NCBI GenBank assembly: GCA_003105015.1
Contig: PQAF01000027.1
Location: 104,425-168,424 of the forward strand
Direction of reading: 5' to 3'
Length of the DNA stretch: 64,000 nucleotides
Source: Rhodocyclales bacterium
GTDB lineage: Bacteria > Pseudomonadota > Gammaproteobacteria > Burkholderiales > Rhodocyclaceae
The position numbers and the translations under genes are program-made. The notes under the pieces were generated by a model that was not told the DNA's origin, ran no database searches, and saw only the letters and a list, made by a program, of their open reading frames with translations. Positions 17,272 through 26,076 of this stretch are shown here, one piece after another. Position 1 is the first letter of the stretch. The number at the start of each line of letters is the position of its first letter.

Positions 17272-18093
17272 CTACCAGTAATTCTCGAAGGCCATCTGGC
17301 CGGGAACGCCGCGGCGGGCGGTCTGCAGGCCGCGCGCGGAGAGCTGGCCGCGCAGCTCGCGCGCCATCTCGGGGTTGCCGCAGACCATGACGCGCGCGTC
17401 CTCACGGTTGAGCGGCACGCCGGCCGCCGCCTCGAGGCGGCCGTCGGCGAGCAGCTGCGGGATGCGCGCCGCCAGCGCGGCCGTGCCGGGCTCGCGCGTG
17501 ACGACGGGGATGTGGCGCAGCTTCGCCCGGGCGCCGCGGAACAACTCCTCGTTCAGCAGGGCAAGAATTTCATCGCGGTAGGCGAGCTCGGCCTCGCGCC
17601 GCACGCTGTGCACCACGATCAGGCGCTCGAAGTCCTGCCAGACTTGCGGTTCGCGCAGGATCGAGACGAAGGGGCCGAGCCCGCTGCCGCTCGCCAGCAG
17701 CCAGAGGTCGCGGCCCGGCGCCAACTGGTCGAGGGTGAGGAAACCGTAGCTGGCCTTCTCGACGAGTACGGTGTCGCCGACCGCGAGCGTATCCAGACGG
17801 CCCGAGAAGGCGCCGCCCGGCACCAGCACGGCGAGGAACTCGAGATGCTCGTCGTAGGCAGCCGAGACGACGGAGAAGGGCCGCCACACCGCCCCGCCCT
17901 CGCCCTCCAGCCCCAGCCGGGCATAGTGGCCCGGCGTAAAGCGGAATCCGCGGTAGCGCGTCAGGCGGATGGAGAGCAGCGTCGGCGTCCAGCGGCGGAT
18001 CGACAGCACGCGCTCCGCCGTCCATTTCGCGCCGCCGGGCGGCGGCAGTTCCGCCGGGGGGCGGCGCAGACCCGCTTCGACGATGACGCCCAT
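17272..18093 (-). CDS. fpr: Ferredoxin-NADP+ reductase
   Basis: 273 residues. FAD-binding barrel with RFTPGHYARLG and RPFSVVSA (the R-x-Y/F-S type flavin motif), NAD(P)-binding half with LLASGSGLGPFVSIL and VMVCGNPEM, and aromatic C-terminus (ENYW). It exchanges electrons between NAD(P)H and ferredoxin. Directly downstream of the ferredoxin gene and of bzdNOPQ, so it plausibly recharges the ferredoxin used by benzoyl-CoA reductase, although that electron flow is energetically uphill and might need help. A 109-base AT-rich gap with its own possible promoter precedes it. Confidence 0.88.
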   Translation of the reverse strand: MGVIVEAGLRRPPAELPPPGGAKWTAERVLSIRRWTPTLLSIRLTRYRGFRFTPGHYARLGLEGEGGAVWRPFSVVSAAYDEHLEFLAVLVPGGAFSGRLDTLAVGDTVLVEKASYGFLTLDQLAPGRDLWLLASGSGLGPFVSILREPQVWQDFERLIVVHSVRREAELAYRDEILALLNEELFRGARAKLRHIPVVTREPGTAALAARIPQLLADGRLEAAAGVPLNREDARVMVCGNPEMARELRGQLSARGLQTARRGVPGQMAFENYW

Positions 18094-18121
18094 TTCCGTG
18101 CTCCCTTCGCTGGCGGTTAAT

Positions 18122-18189
18122 GATGTATATCGCTTACATCTTCAATATAGCGCCGCTGCGGACGATAAGCAATATATTCTCTACATCTT
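18122..18189 (-). promoter_or_regulatory. AT-rich intergenic region with inverted and direct repeats before fpr
   Basis: Between ferredoxin and fpr. GATGTA-N7-TACATC (18122-18140) is an inverted repeat; TACATCTT recurs as a direct repeat at 18135-18142 and 18182-18189. The composition is much lower in GC than its surroundings. This is a plausible promoter/operator for fpr-nikR-hoxJ, which would also let those genes be expressed despite the upstream insertion element. Confidence 0.4.
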
Positions 18190-18202
18190 TTATGGCATGC
18201 CC

Positions 18203-18529
18203 CTACTCGCGGCGCAACTCGTCGCGCTTGTCCTTGACGCGCCCCCAGCGCTCCGCCTCGGGCAGGGCGTCCTTCTTCTCGACGATGGCCGGCCACAGGG
18301 CGGCCAGCTCGGCGTTGAGCGCGACGTACTCCTGCATGCCGTCGGGCACCTCCTCCTCGGCATAGATGGCCTCGACCGGGCATTCCGGCACGCACAGGGT
18401 GCAGTCGATGCACTCGTTCGGGTCGATCGCCAGGAAGTTCGGCCCCTCGCGGAAGGCGTCGACGGGGCAGACGTCGACGCAGTCGGTGTGCTTGCACTGG
18501 ATGCAGGCTTCGGTGACGACGTAGGTCAT
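18203..18529 (-). CDS. 7Fe-type ferredoxin (FdxA-like), bzdM position
   Basis: 108 residues. Cysteine pattern [14 protein letters not shown] and [12 protein letters not shown] matches the FdxA class carrying a [3Fe-4S] and a [4Fe-4S] cluster, with the usual ~45-residue C-terminal extension. In the Azoarcus bzd operon a ferredoxin gene (bzdM) follows bzdQ; here the gene lay 13 bases after the original bzdQ stop before the insertion element arrived. It is the likely electron donor to the reductase. Its cotranscription with bzdNOPQ is now interrupted by the oppositely oriented IS. Confidence 0.9.
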   Translation of the reverse strand: MTYVVTEACIQCKHTDCVDVCPVDAFREGPNFLAIDPNECIDCTLCVPECPVEAIYAEEEVPDGMQEYVALNAELAALWPAIVEKKDALPEAERWGRVKDKRDELRRE

Positions 18530-18542
18530 GGCGGATTTCCTT

Positions 18543-18635
18543 TCAGGCGGCGGCGCCGGCCGGATGCAGCGTCACCTTGGCCACCACCGGGCAATCGCCG
18601 CCTGGCGTGCAGGGCTCGGCCGCCTTCTTCACGGC
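18543..18635 (-). pseudogene. bzdQ: Detached 3' end of bzdQ
   Basis: When the insertion element and one CGGC duplicate are removed, the bzdQ frame continues from ...RKRWSAMA straight into VKKAAEPCTPGGDCP... and 29 further residues to a stop at 18543. This fragment is therefore the severed C-terminus, with two cysteines, cut off from any start codon. Confidence 0.9.
18632..18635. repeat. Left target-site duplication (CGGC)
   Basis: CGGC directly abuts the left end of the IS; the identical CGGC abuts the right end at 20260-20263. Confidence 0.75.
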
Positions 18636-20259
18636 GAGGCTGTGTGAAAACGGGAACTTCCGGCACCGATCCTGATCTATGCAATAGGCATGTTGACCGG
18701 GGGTGCCATGAAGCGGTTCATCGAGGGAAGTAGCCGGGAGCAAAGTACGCTGCTGCCGGAATGCCTGGACGATTACATCGGCGAGGACAACCCGGTTCGG
18801 GTTGTCGATGCCTTCGTCGAGCAGCTTGATTTGGCCGAACTGGGTTTCGCCGGTGTTACGCCCGCAACGACTGGGCGACCGAGCTACCACCCGGCCGTTC
18901 TGCTGAAGATCTACATCTACGGCTACCTCAACCGAATTCAGAGTAGCCGGCGTCTGGAGCGCGAGGCCCAGCGCAACCTCGAACTCATGTGGCTCACGGA
19001 GCGGCTGACGCCGGACTTCAAGACCATTGCCGACTTCAGGCGCGACAACGGCTGCGCGATCCGCAATGTCTGCCGGCAGTTCGTCGAGCTTTGCCGCCAG
19101 CTGAATCTCTTCTCGAATGCAGTCGTTGCCATCGACGGCAGCAAGTTCAAGGCGGTCAATGCGCATGACCGCAACTTCACTCACGCCAAGCTCGACAAGC
19201 GGATGCGGCAAATCGACGAGTGTGTCGAGCGTTACCTGAAGGCGATGGATACCGCAGATCGCCAGGCGCCCGACATCGCCGAAGCCCGGACGACTCGCCT
19301 GAAAGAGAAGATCGCCACCCTAAAGTCCCAAATGGTGCGCATGAAGGCGATTCAGGAGCAGTTGGAGGCTGCCTCTGGCGGTCAAGTGTCCCTGACCGAC
19401 CCCGATGCCCGCGCCATGGCGACCAGCAACAGCCGCGGCCTGGTCGGCTACAACGTCCAGACCGCCGTTGAGCCAGAGCATCATCTGATCGTGGCCCACG
19501 AGGTCACCAACACAGGGATTGACCGTCGCCAGCTGTCGCGCATGGCAACACAGGCCAAGGCGGCAATGGGAACAGAGGAGCTCGTGGCAATCGCGGACCG
19601 CGGCTACTACAACGGCAACGAAATCGTGGCCTGCGAGTCGGCAGGAATCACCCCGATCGTTTCAAAGCCGATGACATCGAGTGCCCGGTCCGCGGGGCGC
19701 TTCGACAAAGAGGATTTCGTCTTCGACCCGGCCACGGGAGAATATCGTTGTCCTGCGGGAAGTCGGCTGATATGGCGCTGTGCCAGCGTCGAGGATGGTC
19801 ACCTCATCAACCGGTACTGGAGTTCGGACTGCCCGCGCTGCGCGATCAAGGAGAAATGCACGCCCGGTGATTACCGCCGCGTCAGTCGGTATGCGCATGA
19901 GGCCAGCCTGGAAACTATGCAGCGGCGGATCGACAAGCATCCTGAGGTGATGCGCATCCGGCGACAGACCGTCGAGCATCCCTTTGGCACGATCAAGGAG
20001 TGGATGGGGGCGACGCATTTCCTCACTCGCTCATTGGAGCGGGTGCGAACGGAAATGAGCTTGCACGTTCTTGCCTACAACTTGAAACGCGTGATGAGGA
20101 TCATGGGAATCGGGGGCCTTCTGGCAGCCATGCGGGCCTGAGAGGGCCTTGCAACCCGTCGTTCCGGCACAAACTCGCGACTCCCAAAACGCGCCGAGGC
20201 AGAAACCTCATTCAAAACCTCTGCAACCTGCAACATTCAGCGCGTTTTTACACAGCCTC
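18636..20259 (+). mobile_element. IS1182-family insertion sequence inside bzdQ
   Basis: 1624 bp. Terminal inverted repeats of 17 bp with one mismatch: GAGGCTGTGTGAAAACG at the left end and, read inward from the right, GAGGCTGTGTAAAAACG. Flanked by a 4-bp CGGC duplication. It carries one transposase gene, in the direction opposite to the bzd operon. The clean ends, full-length transposase and exact duplication indicate a recent and probably still active insertion. Confidence 0.92.
18708..20141 (+). CDS. IS1182-family transposase
   Basis: 477 residues from the ATG at 18708 (MKRFIEG), an upstream start at 18690 is possible. N-terminal DUF772-like region (PSYHPAVLLKIYIYGY), then a DDE_Tnp_1-type catalytic domain: first Asp in VAIDGSKFKA, second in AIADRGYYNGNE, Glu in the HPFGTIKEWMG region, plus a four-cysteine cluster between the second Asp and the Glu (CPAG...CPRCAIKEKC). 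No frameshift or stop. Catalyses transposition of the element. Confidence 0.95.
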   Translation: MKRFIEGSSREQSTLLPECLDDYIGEDNPVRVVDAFVEQLDLAELGFAGVTPATTGRPSYHPAVLLKIYIYGYLNRIQSSRRLEREAQRNLELMWLTERLTPDFKTIADFRRDNGCAIRNVCRQFVELCRQLNLFSNAVVAIDGSKFKAVNAHDRNFTHAKLDKRMRQIDECVERYLKAMDTADRQAPDIAEARTTRLKEKIATLKSQMVRMKAIQEQLEAASGGQVSLTDPDARAMATSNSRGLVGYNVQTAVEPEHHLIVAHEVTNTGIDRRQLSRMATQAKAAMGTEELVAIADRGYYNGNEIVACESAGITPIVSKPMTSSARSAGRFDKEDFVFDPATGEYRCPAGSRLIWRCASVEDGHLINRYWSSDCPRCAIKEKCTPGDYRRVSRYAHEASLETMQRRIDKHPEVMRIRRQTVEHPFGTIKEWMGATHFLTRSLERVRTEMSLHVLAYNLKRVMRIMGIGGLLAAMRA

Positions 20260-21133
20260 CGGCCATGGCCGACCAGCGCTTGCGGGTCGGCGCGTCGGAG
20301 GTGCCGAGGTTGGCCGCCGTCGGCGGAATCGGCTTGCCCTCGGCGAGCAGCTTCTCGGCGCGGCGCAGCCCGAGCAGCGCCGCGCCCATGGCGCCGTTCA
20401 ACTGGCCGAGTCCGTTCGGCGCGATGTTGAACTTGCCCTTCAGGTTGTCCTCGAGCGCCTTGATCATCGCCGCGTTGTGCGTCATGCCGCCGGTCAGCAT
20501 GTAGCCGGCTTCCAGGCCGACGCGGCGCATCAGCTGCACGGCGCGCCCGCCCAGCGCCACCATGGCGCCCATCATGATGTCCTCCGCCGGCACGCCGTTG
20601 GCGAGGTGGTTGATGACCTCGGATTCGGCGAACACCGCGCAGACGCTGCTGACCTCGACGGGCTTGGTCGCGCGCAGCGCGTAGGGGCCGATGTCGGCGG
20701 TGGTGAGGCCGAGGTAGCGCGCCGTCTTCTCGAGGAAGGCGCCGGTGCCGGCGGCGCACTTGTCGTTGAGGCGGAAGGCGCGCACGCGGCCGTCGCCGTC
20801 GATGCGGACGGCCTTGATGTCCTGGCCGCCGATGTCGAGGAGGGTGCGCGTGTCGGGGAAGAGGTGCGCCGCCGCATGGGCGTGGGCGGTGAGCTCGGTC
20901 ACCTGGGTGTGGCGGAAGGCCACCGTGTGGCGGCCGTAGCCGGTCGCCGCGACGTAGGTGACGTCCTCGCGGGCGACGCCGGCATTCTTCAGCAGTTCCT
21001 CGAAGACGCCTTCGGAGGCCTGGTTGAGCTTGAAGCCGGTGCGGCGCACCGCCTGGCCGACGACCTTGCGCTCGCCGTCGATGAGGATGGCCTTGGAGTA
21101 AGTGGACCCGATGTCGATGCCTGCTACGTACAT
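20237..21133 (-). CDS. bzdQ: Benzoyl-CoA reductase ATPase subunit BzdQ, C-terminus altered by IS
   Basis: 298 residues from the ATG at 21133, chosen because AGGAGG lies 7 bases upstream; another ATG at 21139 overlaps the bzdP stop. Acetate kinase/Hsp70-type ATPase of the BcrA/D-HgdC family: GIDIGSTYSKA, DIGGQDIKAV, and the two cysteines in NDKCAAGTG and SSVCAVFAESE that in the family hold a [4Fe-4S] cluster bridging the two ATPase subunits. It drives ATP-dependent electron transfer to BzdN/O. The insertion element replaces the last 29 residues with seven encoded by the IS end (GGCVKTR), so all ATPase motifs remain but the tail is lost. Confidence 0.9.
   Translation of the reverse strand: MYVAGIDIGSTYSKAILIDGERKVVGQAVRRTGFKLNQASEGVFEELLKNAGVAREDVTYVAATGYGRHTVAFRHTQVTELTAHAHAAAHLFPDTRTLLDIGGQDIKAVRIDGDGRVRAFRLNDKCAAGTGAFLEKTARYLGLTTADIGPYALRATKPVEVSSVCAVFAESEVINHLANGVPAEDIMMGAMVALGGRAVQLMRRVGLEAGYMLTGGMTHNAAMIKALEDNLKGKFNIAPNGLGQLNGAMGAALLGLRRAEKLLAEGKPIPPTAANLGTSDAPTRKRWSAMAGGCVKTR
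20260..20263. repeat. Right target-site duplication (CGGC)
   Basis: Matches the CGGC at 18632-18635 on the other side of the IS. Confidence 0.75.
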
Positions 21134-21135
21134 GA

Positions 21136-21957
21136 TCATGCCTCCTCTGCCATGGCGAGGGCGGGCTGCGCCGCCGCGCCGAACATGCGGTCGTGGGAAA
21201 ACAGCGCGGCGCCAAGCGCGCCGCAGAAATGCGCGTCCTGGCTGACGTTGAGGCGCATGCCGATCAGTTCCTCGATCAGCTTCACCATCGCCACGTTGCG
21301 GCTGACGCCGCCGGTGAAGGTGACCTCGGACTCGATGCCGACGCGCCGCGCCAGCGACACGCAGCGGCTGGCGATGGCCTGGTGCACGCCCATCAGCACG
21401 TCCTCGGACGGGATGCCCTTGGCGAGGTGGCTGATGATCTCCGACTCGGCGAACACCGTGCAGGTGGTCGTGATGCGCACCGGGTTGGTCGACTTCATCG
21501 CCAGCGGGCCCAGCTCGGCGAGGGGCATCTCGAGGGCGTAGGAGGCGGCGCCGAGGAAGCGCCCGGTGCCGGCCGCGCACTTGTCGTTCATGGTGAAGTC
21601 CTCGACCTTGCCGTCGGCGCCGACGCGGATGGCCTTGGTGTCCTGACCGCCGATGTCGATCACCGTGCGCGTCATCGGGAACAGCGAGACCGCGCCGCGC
21701 GCATGGCAGCTGATCTCCGTCACCTGCTCGCGGCCGAAGGTCACCTTGTAGCGGCCGTAGCCGGTGCCGGCCACCCAGACGACGTCGCCCTCGGCGATGC
21801 CGGCGTTGTCGAGCGCGGCGCGGAAGGCGTCCTGCGCCACCGTCACCATGCTGGTCTCCATGTCGAGCAGCGCGCGCCCGACGATTGCCTTGTTCTCGTC
21901 GACGATGATCGCCTTGGTCTGCGTCGATCCGACGTCCACTCCTGCAACGTATTTCAT
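21136..21957 (-). CDS. bzdP: Benzoyl-CoA reductase ATPase subunit BzdP
   Basis: 273 residues from the ATG at 21957 with GGAG upstream. Same fold as Bzd[34 protein letters not shown] and [10 protein letters not shown], giving the cluster-ligating cysteines. Together BzdP and BzdQ form the electron activator that hydrolyses ATP while passing electrons from ferredoxin to the catalytic subunits. Both ATPase subunits are short, which matches the Azoarcus bzd type rather than the Thauera bcr type, where one subunit is about 440 residues. Confidence 0.93.
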   Translation of the reverse strand: MKYVAGVDVGSTQTKAIIVDENKAIVGRALLDMETSMVTVAQDAFRAALDNAGIAEGDVVWVAGTGYGRYKVTFGREQVTEISCHARGAVSLFPMTRTVIDIGGQDTKAIRVGADGKVEDFTMNDKCAAGTGRFLGAASYALEMPLAELGPLAMKSTNPVRITTTCTVFAESEIISHLAKGIPSEDVLMGVHQAIASRCVSLARRVGIESEVTFTGGVSRNVAMVKLIEELIGMRLNVSQDAHFCGALGAALFSHDRMFGAAAQPALAMAEEA

Positions 21958-21970
21958 GTGTGTTCTCCTT

Positions 21971-23305
21971 TCAGGCCGTCGCCACGGTCTTGCGGGCCAG
22001 GGGCGCGCCGCCGCCGCGCTGGTGCAGCGCTTCGAAGAAGGCGTCGACGCGGTTCTTGATCTGGGCATCCGACCAGTAGCGCGGATCGATCAGGTCGGAC
22101 TCGATGTACAGCGTCGGCACGTCGAGCCGCTTGTTGATGAACTCGCGCGTGTCGGCCATGCCGGACGAGACGAAGCGGCAGCTCTTGATGCCGTGGAAGA
22201 CGACGCCGTCCACCGCGTAGTCCTTGATCTGCTGCGCCAGGCGCTCGTGGGCGAAGAACTGGTTGGACAGGCCGCGCTGCGCCGCCAGCGCCGTCACCTC
22301 GGCCAGGCTCTCCAGCGGGCGCGAGGTGTCGTAGCGCAGGTCGGTGGCGTCCATGCCGCCGGCGGCGAAGGTGAGGTAGTCGGAGTAGGCGAAGACGCCG
22401 CCCCAGGTCTCGAACAGCTCGACCAGGCGGCGCATCGAGACGTAGCACGGCGTGCCGGAGAAGAGCAGGCGGAAGCGCTCCTCGGCCACGCGCCCCTCGC
22501 CGCGGCCGACCTTGGCCTTGAGGTGCTCTTCGAGCCGGCGCATGAATTCGACGCCCTCCTCGGTGCCGCGATGCACGTTCATGATGCCGATGTAGGTGAG
22601 GCCGTCGAGCATGGCGTTGAAGGGCGCCGGGCACTGGCGGTTGAGCGCCATGACGTTGTTCCAGTGGTCCACCATCTTGTTCACGCGCGCTTCCACCTCG
22701 GCCAGCTTGTCCATGTCGAAGCGCTTGCCGGTGATGCGCTCGCACTGGACGATCAGCTCCTGGAACTGCGCCTCGACCCAGCGCGCGTCGGCGGCGTGCT
22801 GGGCGTCGCCCGGGCGCACCTGCCAGCCGGCGGCGCGCTGGCCGGGCAGGTCGAGCACGAAGGTCGGCGTCTTCAGCCAGCGCTCCCAGATCTCGGCCCA
22901 CTTGATGAAGGTGCCGCACATGTTCGAGGCCACCGCCAGGCTCGCCTTCGGGATGCGGCCGGCCGGATGCTCGTTCTCCTTGAGGATCAGGCCGACGTCG
23001 GCCTTGACGTAGGAGCAGACGTCCGGCGACATGCCGTAGTCCTCGGAGAGGCGGATGTACTCCTCGGAGGCCTTGCGCACGCCGGTCTGCAGCGAGTTGA
23101 TCTCGGGGAAGACCAGCTCGAAGTCGAAGGCGCGCAGGATCTCGACGGCGTTGCCCATGACGAAGACGTTGGCGACGGCGGCGTTGCGCGCGTTGGCCGT
23201 CTCCAGCTGGGCGTACCAGTCCTTGATCAGGCGCTGGCCCTCGGCGCGGGGATCGAAGTCGTCGGTCTCGGTCGGGGCGGGGTGCTGCACGGTTGCAGTG
23301 CTCAT
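21971..23305 (-). CDS. bzdO: Benzoyl-CoA reductase catalytic subunit BzdO
   Basis: 444 residues, start ATG at 23305. BcrB/HgdB-type subunit of the 2-hydroxyacyl-CoA dehydratase superfamily. Conserved cysteines are visible in [29 protein letters not shown] and GIKSCRF, which supply cluster ligands. With BzdN it binds benzoyl-CoA and reduces the ring to cyclohexadienoyl-CoA. Thirteen bases separate it from bzdP and fifteen from bzdN, a tight operon. Confidence 0.93.
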   Translation of the reverse strand: MSTATVQHPAPTETDDFDPRAEGQRLIKDWYAQLETANARNAAVANVFVMGNAVEILRAFDFELVFPEINSLQTGVRKASEEYIRLSEDYGMSPDVCSYVKADVGLILKENEHPAGRIPKASLAVASNMCGTFIKWAEIWERWLKTPTFVLDLPGQRAAGWQVRPGDAQHAADARWVEAQFQELIVQCERITGKRFDMDKLAEVEARVNKMVDHWNNVMALNRQCPAPFNAMLDGLTYIGIMNVHRGTEEGVEFMRRLEEHLKAKVGRGEGRVAEERFRLLFSGTPCYVSMRRLVELFETWGGVFAYSDYLTFAAGGMDATDLRYDTSRPLESLAEVTALAAQRGLSNQFFAHERLAQQIKDYAVDGVVFHGIKSCRFVSSGMADTREFINKRLDVPTLYIESDLIDPRYWSDAQIKNRVDAFFEALHQRGGGAPLARKTVATA

Positions 23306-23320
23306 GTCTCTCTCCTTTTC

Positions 23321-24502
23321 TTATGCGAGTGCGAACAGCAGGGATTCGGCGAAGGTCTCCACCTGCATGGCCATCTGCTCGAACGAGGTCATCTTTTCCT
23401 CGAACTCGAGCACCAGGTAGGGGATGTTCTCGCCGTCGAGGTGCTTGGACCAGGCCAGCTGCTCGTCGAGGCCGGGCTCGCAGAACTTCGCCGCGGTGAG
23501 GATGGCGGCGTCGGCCTTCGACTTCTTCAGCATGTCCATCAGGTAGTCTTCCTTCATCTTGCGCGCGTCGTGCTGCACCGGGCTGGCGTCGGAGCGCTCG
23601 ACGTAGCTCTCGGCCAGCGCCCAGATCGGGTCGCCCGTTTCCGGCACGTCCTCGGTGAGCCAGCGCAGACCGACGAGGATGTCGTCGTCCACCACGTAGC
23701 AGGCCTCGTCGATGGCCTCCAGCATCTCCAGGGGCGGCTGCTCGCAGAAGCCGCCGACGAACACCACGCGCGGCTTGTCCTGCGCCGGCAGGCTGCGGTG
23801 GCGGATGGCGTCGAGCGCCCGCGCCAGCAGTGCGTTGTGCTCCTCGCAGGGCATGCGCGTGCGGGCGCGCAGCAGCAGGTAGGACTCGGTGCAGCTCACC
23901 TTCCACGGCTCGTCGCGGCGGATGCGGTAGAGCTCGCGCAGCAGGCGGCGGTTGACGTTGTAGCTGCGGATGCTGTTGCGCAGCGCCTCGTCGTCGATGG
24001 CGCGACCGGTCTTCTTCTCGAGGTCGGCGCGCAGGCGCTGGTATTCGGCGGCGATGTAGCGCGCCGCGCCCGGCGTGTTCACGTTCTGCGGCAGGTAGAG
24101 GATCTGCGCCAGCTGGTCCGGCAGGTTGCGCGACCAGATGCCGGCGAGGTGCTTGGCGGCATCGCAGATCGGATGGGTGACGAAGCCGGTAAGCCCCTGC
24201 AGCGTCCCGTTGAGGCCCAGCTCGGTGGTCGAGCGGCAGATCGAGCAGACGAAGGAGCCCATGCGCGCGTCGGCATGCTTCATCTCCAGCTTGTTGCCGC
24301 CGCCGAGGATGTTCACCGGCAGCAGGCCGGCGGCATGGGCGATCTCTTCGGGGAAATACACCGGGAAGTGGCCGAGGGTGCCGCTGAAGCCCTCGGGCAG
24401 TTCGTCCTGGCTGGGAATGGCAGTTTCGCGGGCCGCTGCGTTACAGCGTTCGAGGACGTTCGAGAGCTCGATCTCGTGATCGTAGGGAACGGGTGCATTC
24501 AT
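23321..24502 (-). CDS. bzdN: Benzoyl-CoA reductase catalytic subunit BzdN
   Basis: 393 residues from the ATG at 24502 (MNAPVPYDHE) with AGGAGG six bases upstream; an in-frame upstream Met lies beyond the ribosome site. BcrC/HgdA-like subunit with cysteines in FVCSICRST, HPICDAAKH, GGFCEQPP and AAKFCEPG. Pairs with BzdO to form the catalytic module of class I (ATP-dependent) benzoyl-CoA reductase, the central enzyme of anaerobic aromatic degradation in denitrifying betaproteobacteria. First gene of the bzd operon, behind a promoter with a perfect FNR box. Confidence 0.93.
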   Translation of the reverse strand: MNAPVPYDHEIELSNVLERCNAAARETAIPSQDELPEGFSGTLGHFPVYFPEEIAHAAGLLPVNILGGGNKLEMKHADARMGSFVCSICRSTTELGLNGTLQGLTGFVTHPICDAAKHLAGIWSRNLPDQLAQILYLPQNVNTPGAARYIAAEYQRLRADLEKKTGRAIDDEALRNSIRSYNVNRRLLRELYRIRRDEPWKVSCTESYLLLRARTRMPCEEHNALLARALDAIRHRSLPAQDKPRVVFVGGFCEQPPLEMLEAIDEACYVVDDDILVGLRWLTEDVPETGDPIWALAESYVERSDASPVQHDARKMKEDYLMDMLKKSKADAAILTAAKFCEPGLDEQLAWSKHLDGENIPYLVLEFEEKMTSFEQMAMQVETFAESLLFALA

Positions 24503-24536
24503 AGCTCGCCTCCTTGGGTGAGTGGGAAATGTATTT

Positions 24537-24546
24537 TTGTGCACAA
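24537..24546. promoter_or_regulatory. TTGTGCACAA palindrome at the inferred bzdN start point
   Basis: Perfect 10-bp palindrome with a central TGCA, overlapping the inferred transcription start. The repressor BzdR of Azoarcus recognises TGCA-containing repeats across the start point of the bzd promoter, so this is a candidate operator. No bzdR gene is in the window. Confidence 0.4.
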
Positions 24547-24573
24547 TTTACATTTCTCATGAACTATGAAGCA

Positions 24574-24587
24574 TTGATTTGCATCAA
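24574..24587 (-). promoter_or_regulatory. Perfect FNR/AcpR box upstream of bzdN
   Basis: TTGATTTGCATCAA (plus strand) matches TTGAT-N4-ATCAA exactly; centre 24580.5, 78 bases from the bzdN start. In Azoarcus the FNR-type activator AcpR switches on the bzd operon without oxygen through such a site. Confidence 0.8.
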
Positions 24588-24609
24588 TTCATGGCATTTT
24601 TACCCGTTG

Positions 24610-24641
24610 AATAACATTATTGTGCTCATTATAATGTTATT
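24610..24641. repeat. 11-bp perfect inverted repeat upstream of the FNR box
   Basis: AATAACATTAT (24610-24620) and ATAATGTTATT (24631-24641) are exact reverse complements with a 10-base spacer. The centre is 45 bp from the FNR box centre, near -86 from the inferred start. The AT-only arms and lack of a U tract argue for an operator rather than a hoxC terminator. Confidence 0.6.
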
Positions 24642-24648
24642 ATGTATT

Positions 24649-26076
24649 TTAATGCACAGTGCACACCATGCAGGGGTCGAAAGAGCGTACGACATGCTGG
24701 ACGGCGACGTTGCCCTCGCCCGCCGGCGTGCCGACCAAGGCCTGCTCGAGAGGCCCCGGCGTGCCGGCCGCGTCGCGCGGCGAGAAATTCCAGGTGGTGG
24801 GCGAGACGATCTGGTAGTTGGCGATGTGGCCGTCCTCGACCGAAATCCAGTGGCCGAGGCTGCCGCGCGCTGCCTCGACGAGGCCGGCGCCGGCGGCTGC
24901 CTGCGGCATCTCGCCCTGCGCGCAGAACGGCTCGCCGGGCATGAGCTGCTGCACCCACTGTTCCATCGCCGGCAGGATCACGGCAATCTCCAGCAGGCGC
25001 GCGACGACGCGGCTTTTCACGTTGCCGCCGCCGTGCCGGACGAGGTCGAGCGCCAGCGGATGCCCGTTCACCACCTGCCGCGCCAGCGCACCGGTTTCCA
25101 TCGGCAGGCCGGCCAGGCGCGGCGCCTTGCACCAGGTGTAGCCGGCCGCCTTCTCGTCCTGCGGCCTTGTGACGCCCTGCGCCGGGTGGCGCGTCTCGCC
25201 GTCGAGCCAGGCGTGGCTGATGTCTTCGGCGATGGCCTGCGCGTCGAGCGCGTGCAGTTGCCCGTCCCAGACGCCGCTCCGCAGGAACTGACTTTCCGCC
25301 TGCGGGTAGTTGCCGTAGCTCATGTAGCGGTCGACGCCGCGGCCGAGCCGTTCCAGCGAGAGATCGTCGGCGATCCCGAGGAAGGCGCCGAAGTCGCCGC
25401 GCGGCTTCTCTCCGGCCCAGCGCGCCAGCGCCGCGGCCGAGTCGAGCGCGGCGACGGCTTCGAGTTCGTCGCCGAACAGTACCGTCTCGACATGGCGGCG
25501 GTAATCGCGCAGCAGGCCGAACAGGCGGATCTTCTCCGAGGCTTCCAGCGCACGCGCCACGCCGCCGGGCTGGATCGCCAGGCTGTGCGGCCACTTGCCG
25601 GCAAGCGTGGCCATCGCCGAGAGGAAGGCCGTGCGCGCCGGCATCGCCTCCGGCGCGGCGCTGCCCTTCACGGCGCGGAAGCGCTCGACGGCTCGGGCAT
25701 GCCAGGCGCGCCCCGCGTACTCGGCGCGCGCGAAGTCCGGCATGAAGAAAAGATAGAAGTGCGTGAAATGGTCGGCGACGTTCTCCACCGCGTGGGCGAG
25801 GTTCTTCGTGATGCGGCCGTTCGGCGCCGCCGTGAGGCCCATCGCGTCGGCCAGCGCGGACGCGGCGGCCACCGACTGCGACACCGAGCAGATGCCGCAG
25901 ATGCGCGGCGCGAACATCAGCGCGTCCATCGGATGCTTGCCGCGCAGGATCTGCTCGAAGCCGCGGTAGAGCGGCGAGCCGGCCCAGGCCTCGGCGACGC
26001 GGCCGTCCTTCACCTCCAGCGTGACTTCCAGGTCTCCTTCGACGCGGTTGAAGGGGCCGACGATCAGTCGCGTCAT
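24649..26076 (-). CDS. hoxC: Regulatory (H2-sensing) [NiFe] hydrogenase large subunit HoxC/HupV
   Basis: 475 residues from the ATG at 26076. Active-site cysteine pairs are Cys60/Cys63 (RICGICSV) and Cys469/Cys472 (DPCMVCTVH), ligating the Ni-Fe centre. The protein stops exactly at the terminal His, with no cleavable C-terminal extension; this is a hallmark of regulatory hydrogenases and means no protease step. With HoxB it senses H2 in the cytoplasm and signals to HoxJ. It overlaps hoxB by 4 bases and runs into the bzd operon promoter region. A weak bipartite-motif copy lies at 25272-25295. Confidence 0.93.
   Translation of the reverse strand: MTRLIVGPFNRVEGDLEVTLEVKDGRVAEAWAGSPLYRGFEQILRGKHPMDALMFAPRICGICSVSQSVAAASALADAMGLTAAPNGRITKNLAHAVENVADHFTHFYLFFMPDFARAEYAGRAWHARAVERFRAVKGSAAPEAMPARTAFLSAMATLAGKWPHSLAIQPGGVARALEASEKIRLFGLLRDYRRHVETVLFGDELEAVAALDSAAALARWAGEKPRGDFGAFLGIADDLSLERLGRGVDRYMSYGNYPQAESQFLRSGVWDGQLHALDAQAIAEDISHAWLDGETRHPAQGVTRPQDEKAAGYTWCKAPRLAGLPMETGALARQVVNGHPLALDLVRHGGGNVKSRVVARLLEIAVILPAMEQWVQQLMPGEPFCAQGEMPQAAAGAGLVEAARGSLGHWISVEDGHIANYQIVSPTTWNFSPRDAAGTPGPLEQALVGTPAGEGNVAVQHVVRSFDPCMVCTVH
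25272..25295 (-). repeat. Bipartite motif copy 6 (degenerate)
   Basis: AAAGTCAGTT-N8-GCGGCG, one mismatch in each half, correct spacing; inside hoxC, sense. Confidence 0.4.

Larger units (their letters stand above)
24503..24648 (-). promoter_or_regulatory. bzdN promoter region (AT-rich)
   Basis: 146 bases, far richer in AT than anything around. From upstream to downstream on the minus strand: the inverted repeat at 24610-24641, the FNR box at 24574-24587, a possible -10 element TAAATT (24550-24545), the palindrome TTGTGCACAA (24537-24546), and AGGAGG before bzdN. If the FNR box sits at the class II position (-41.5), transcription would start near 24539, which fits the -10 element within one base. 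Confidence 0.65.
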
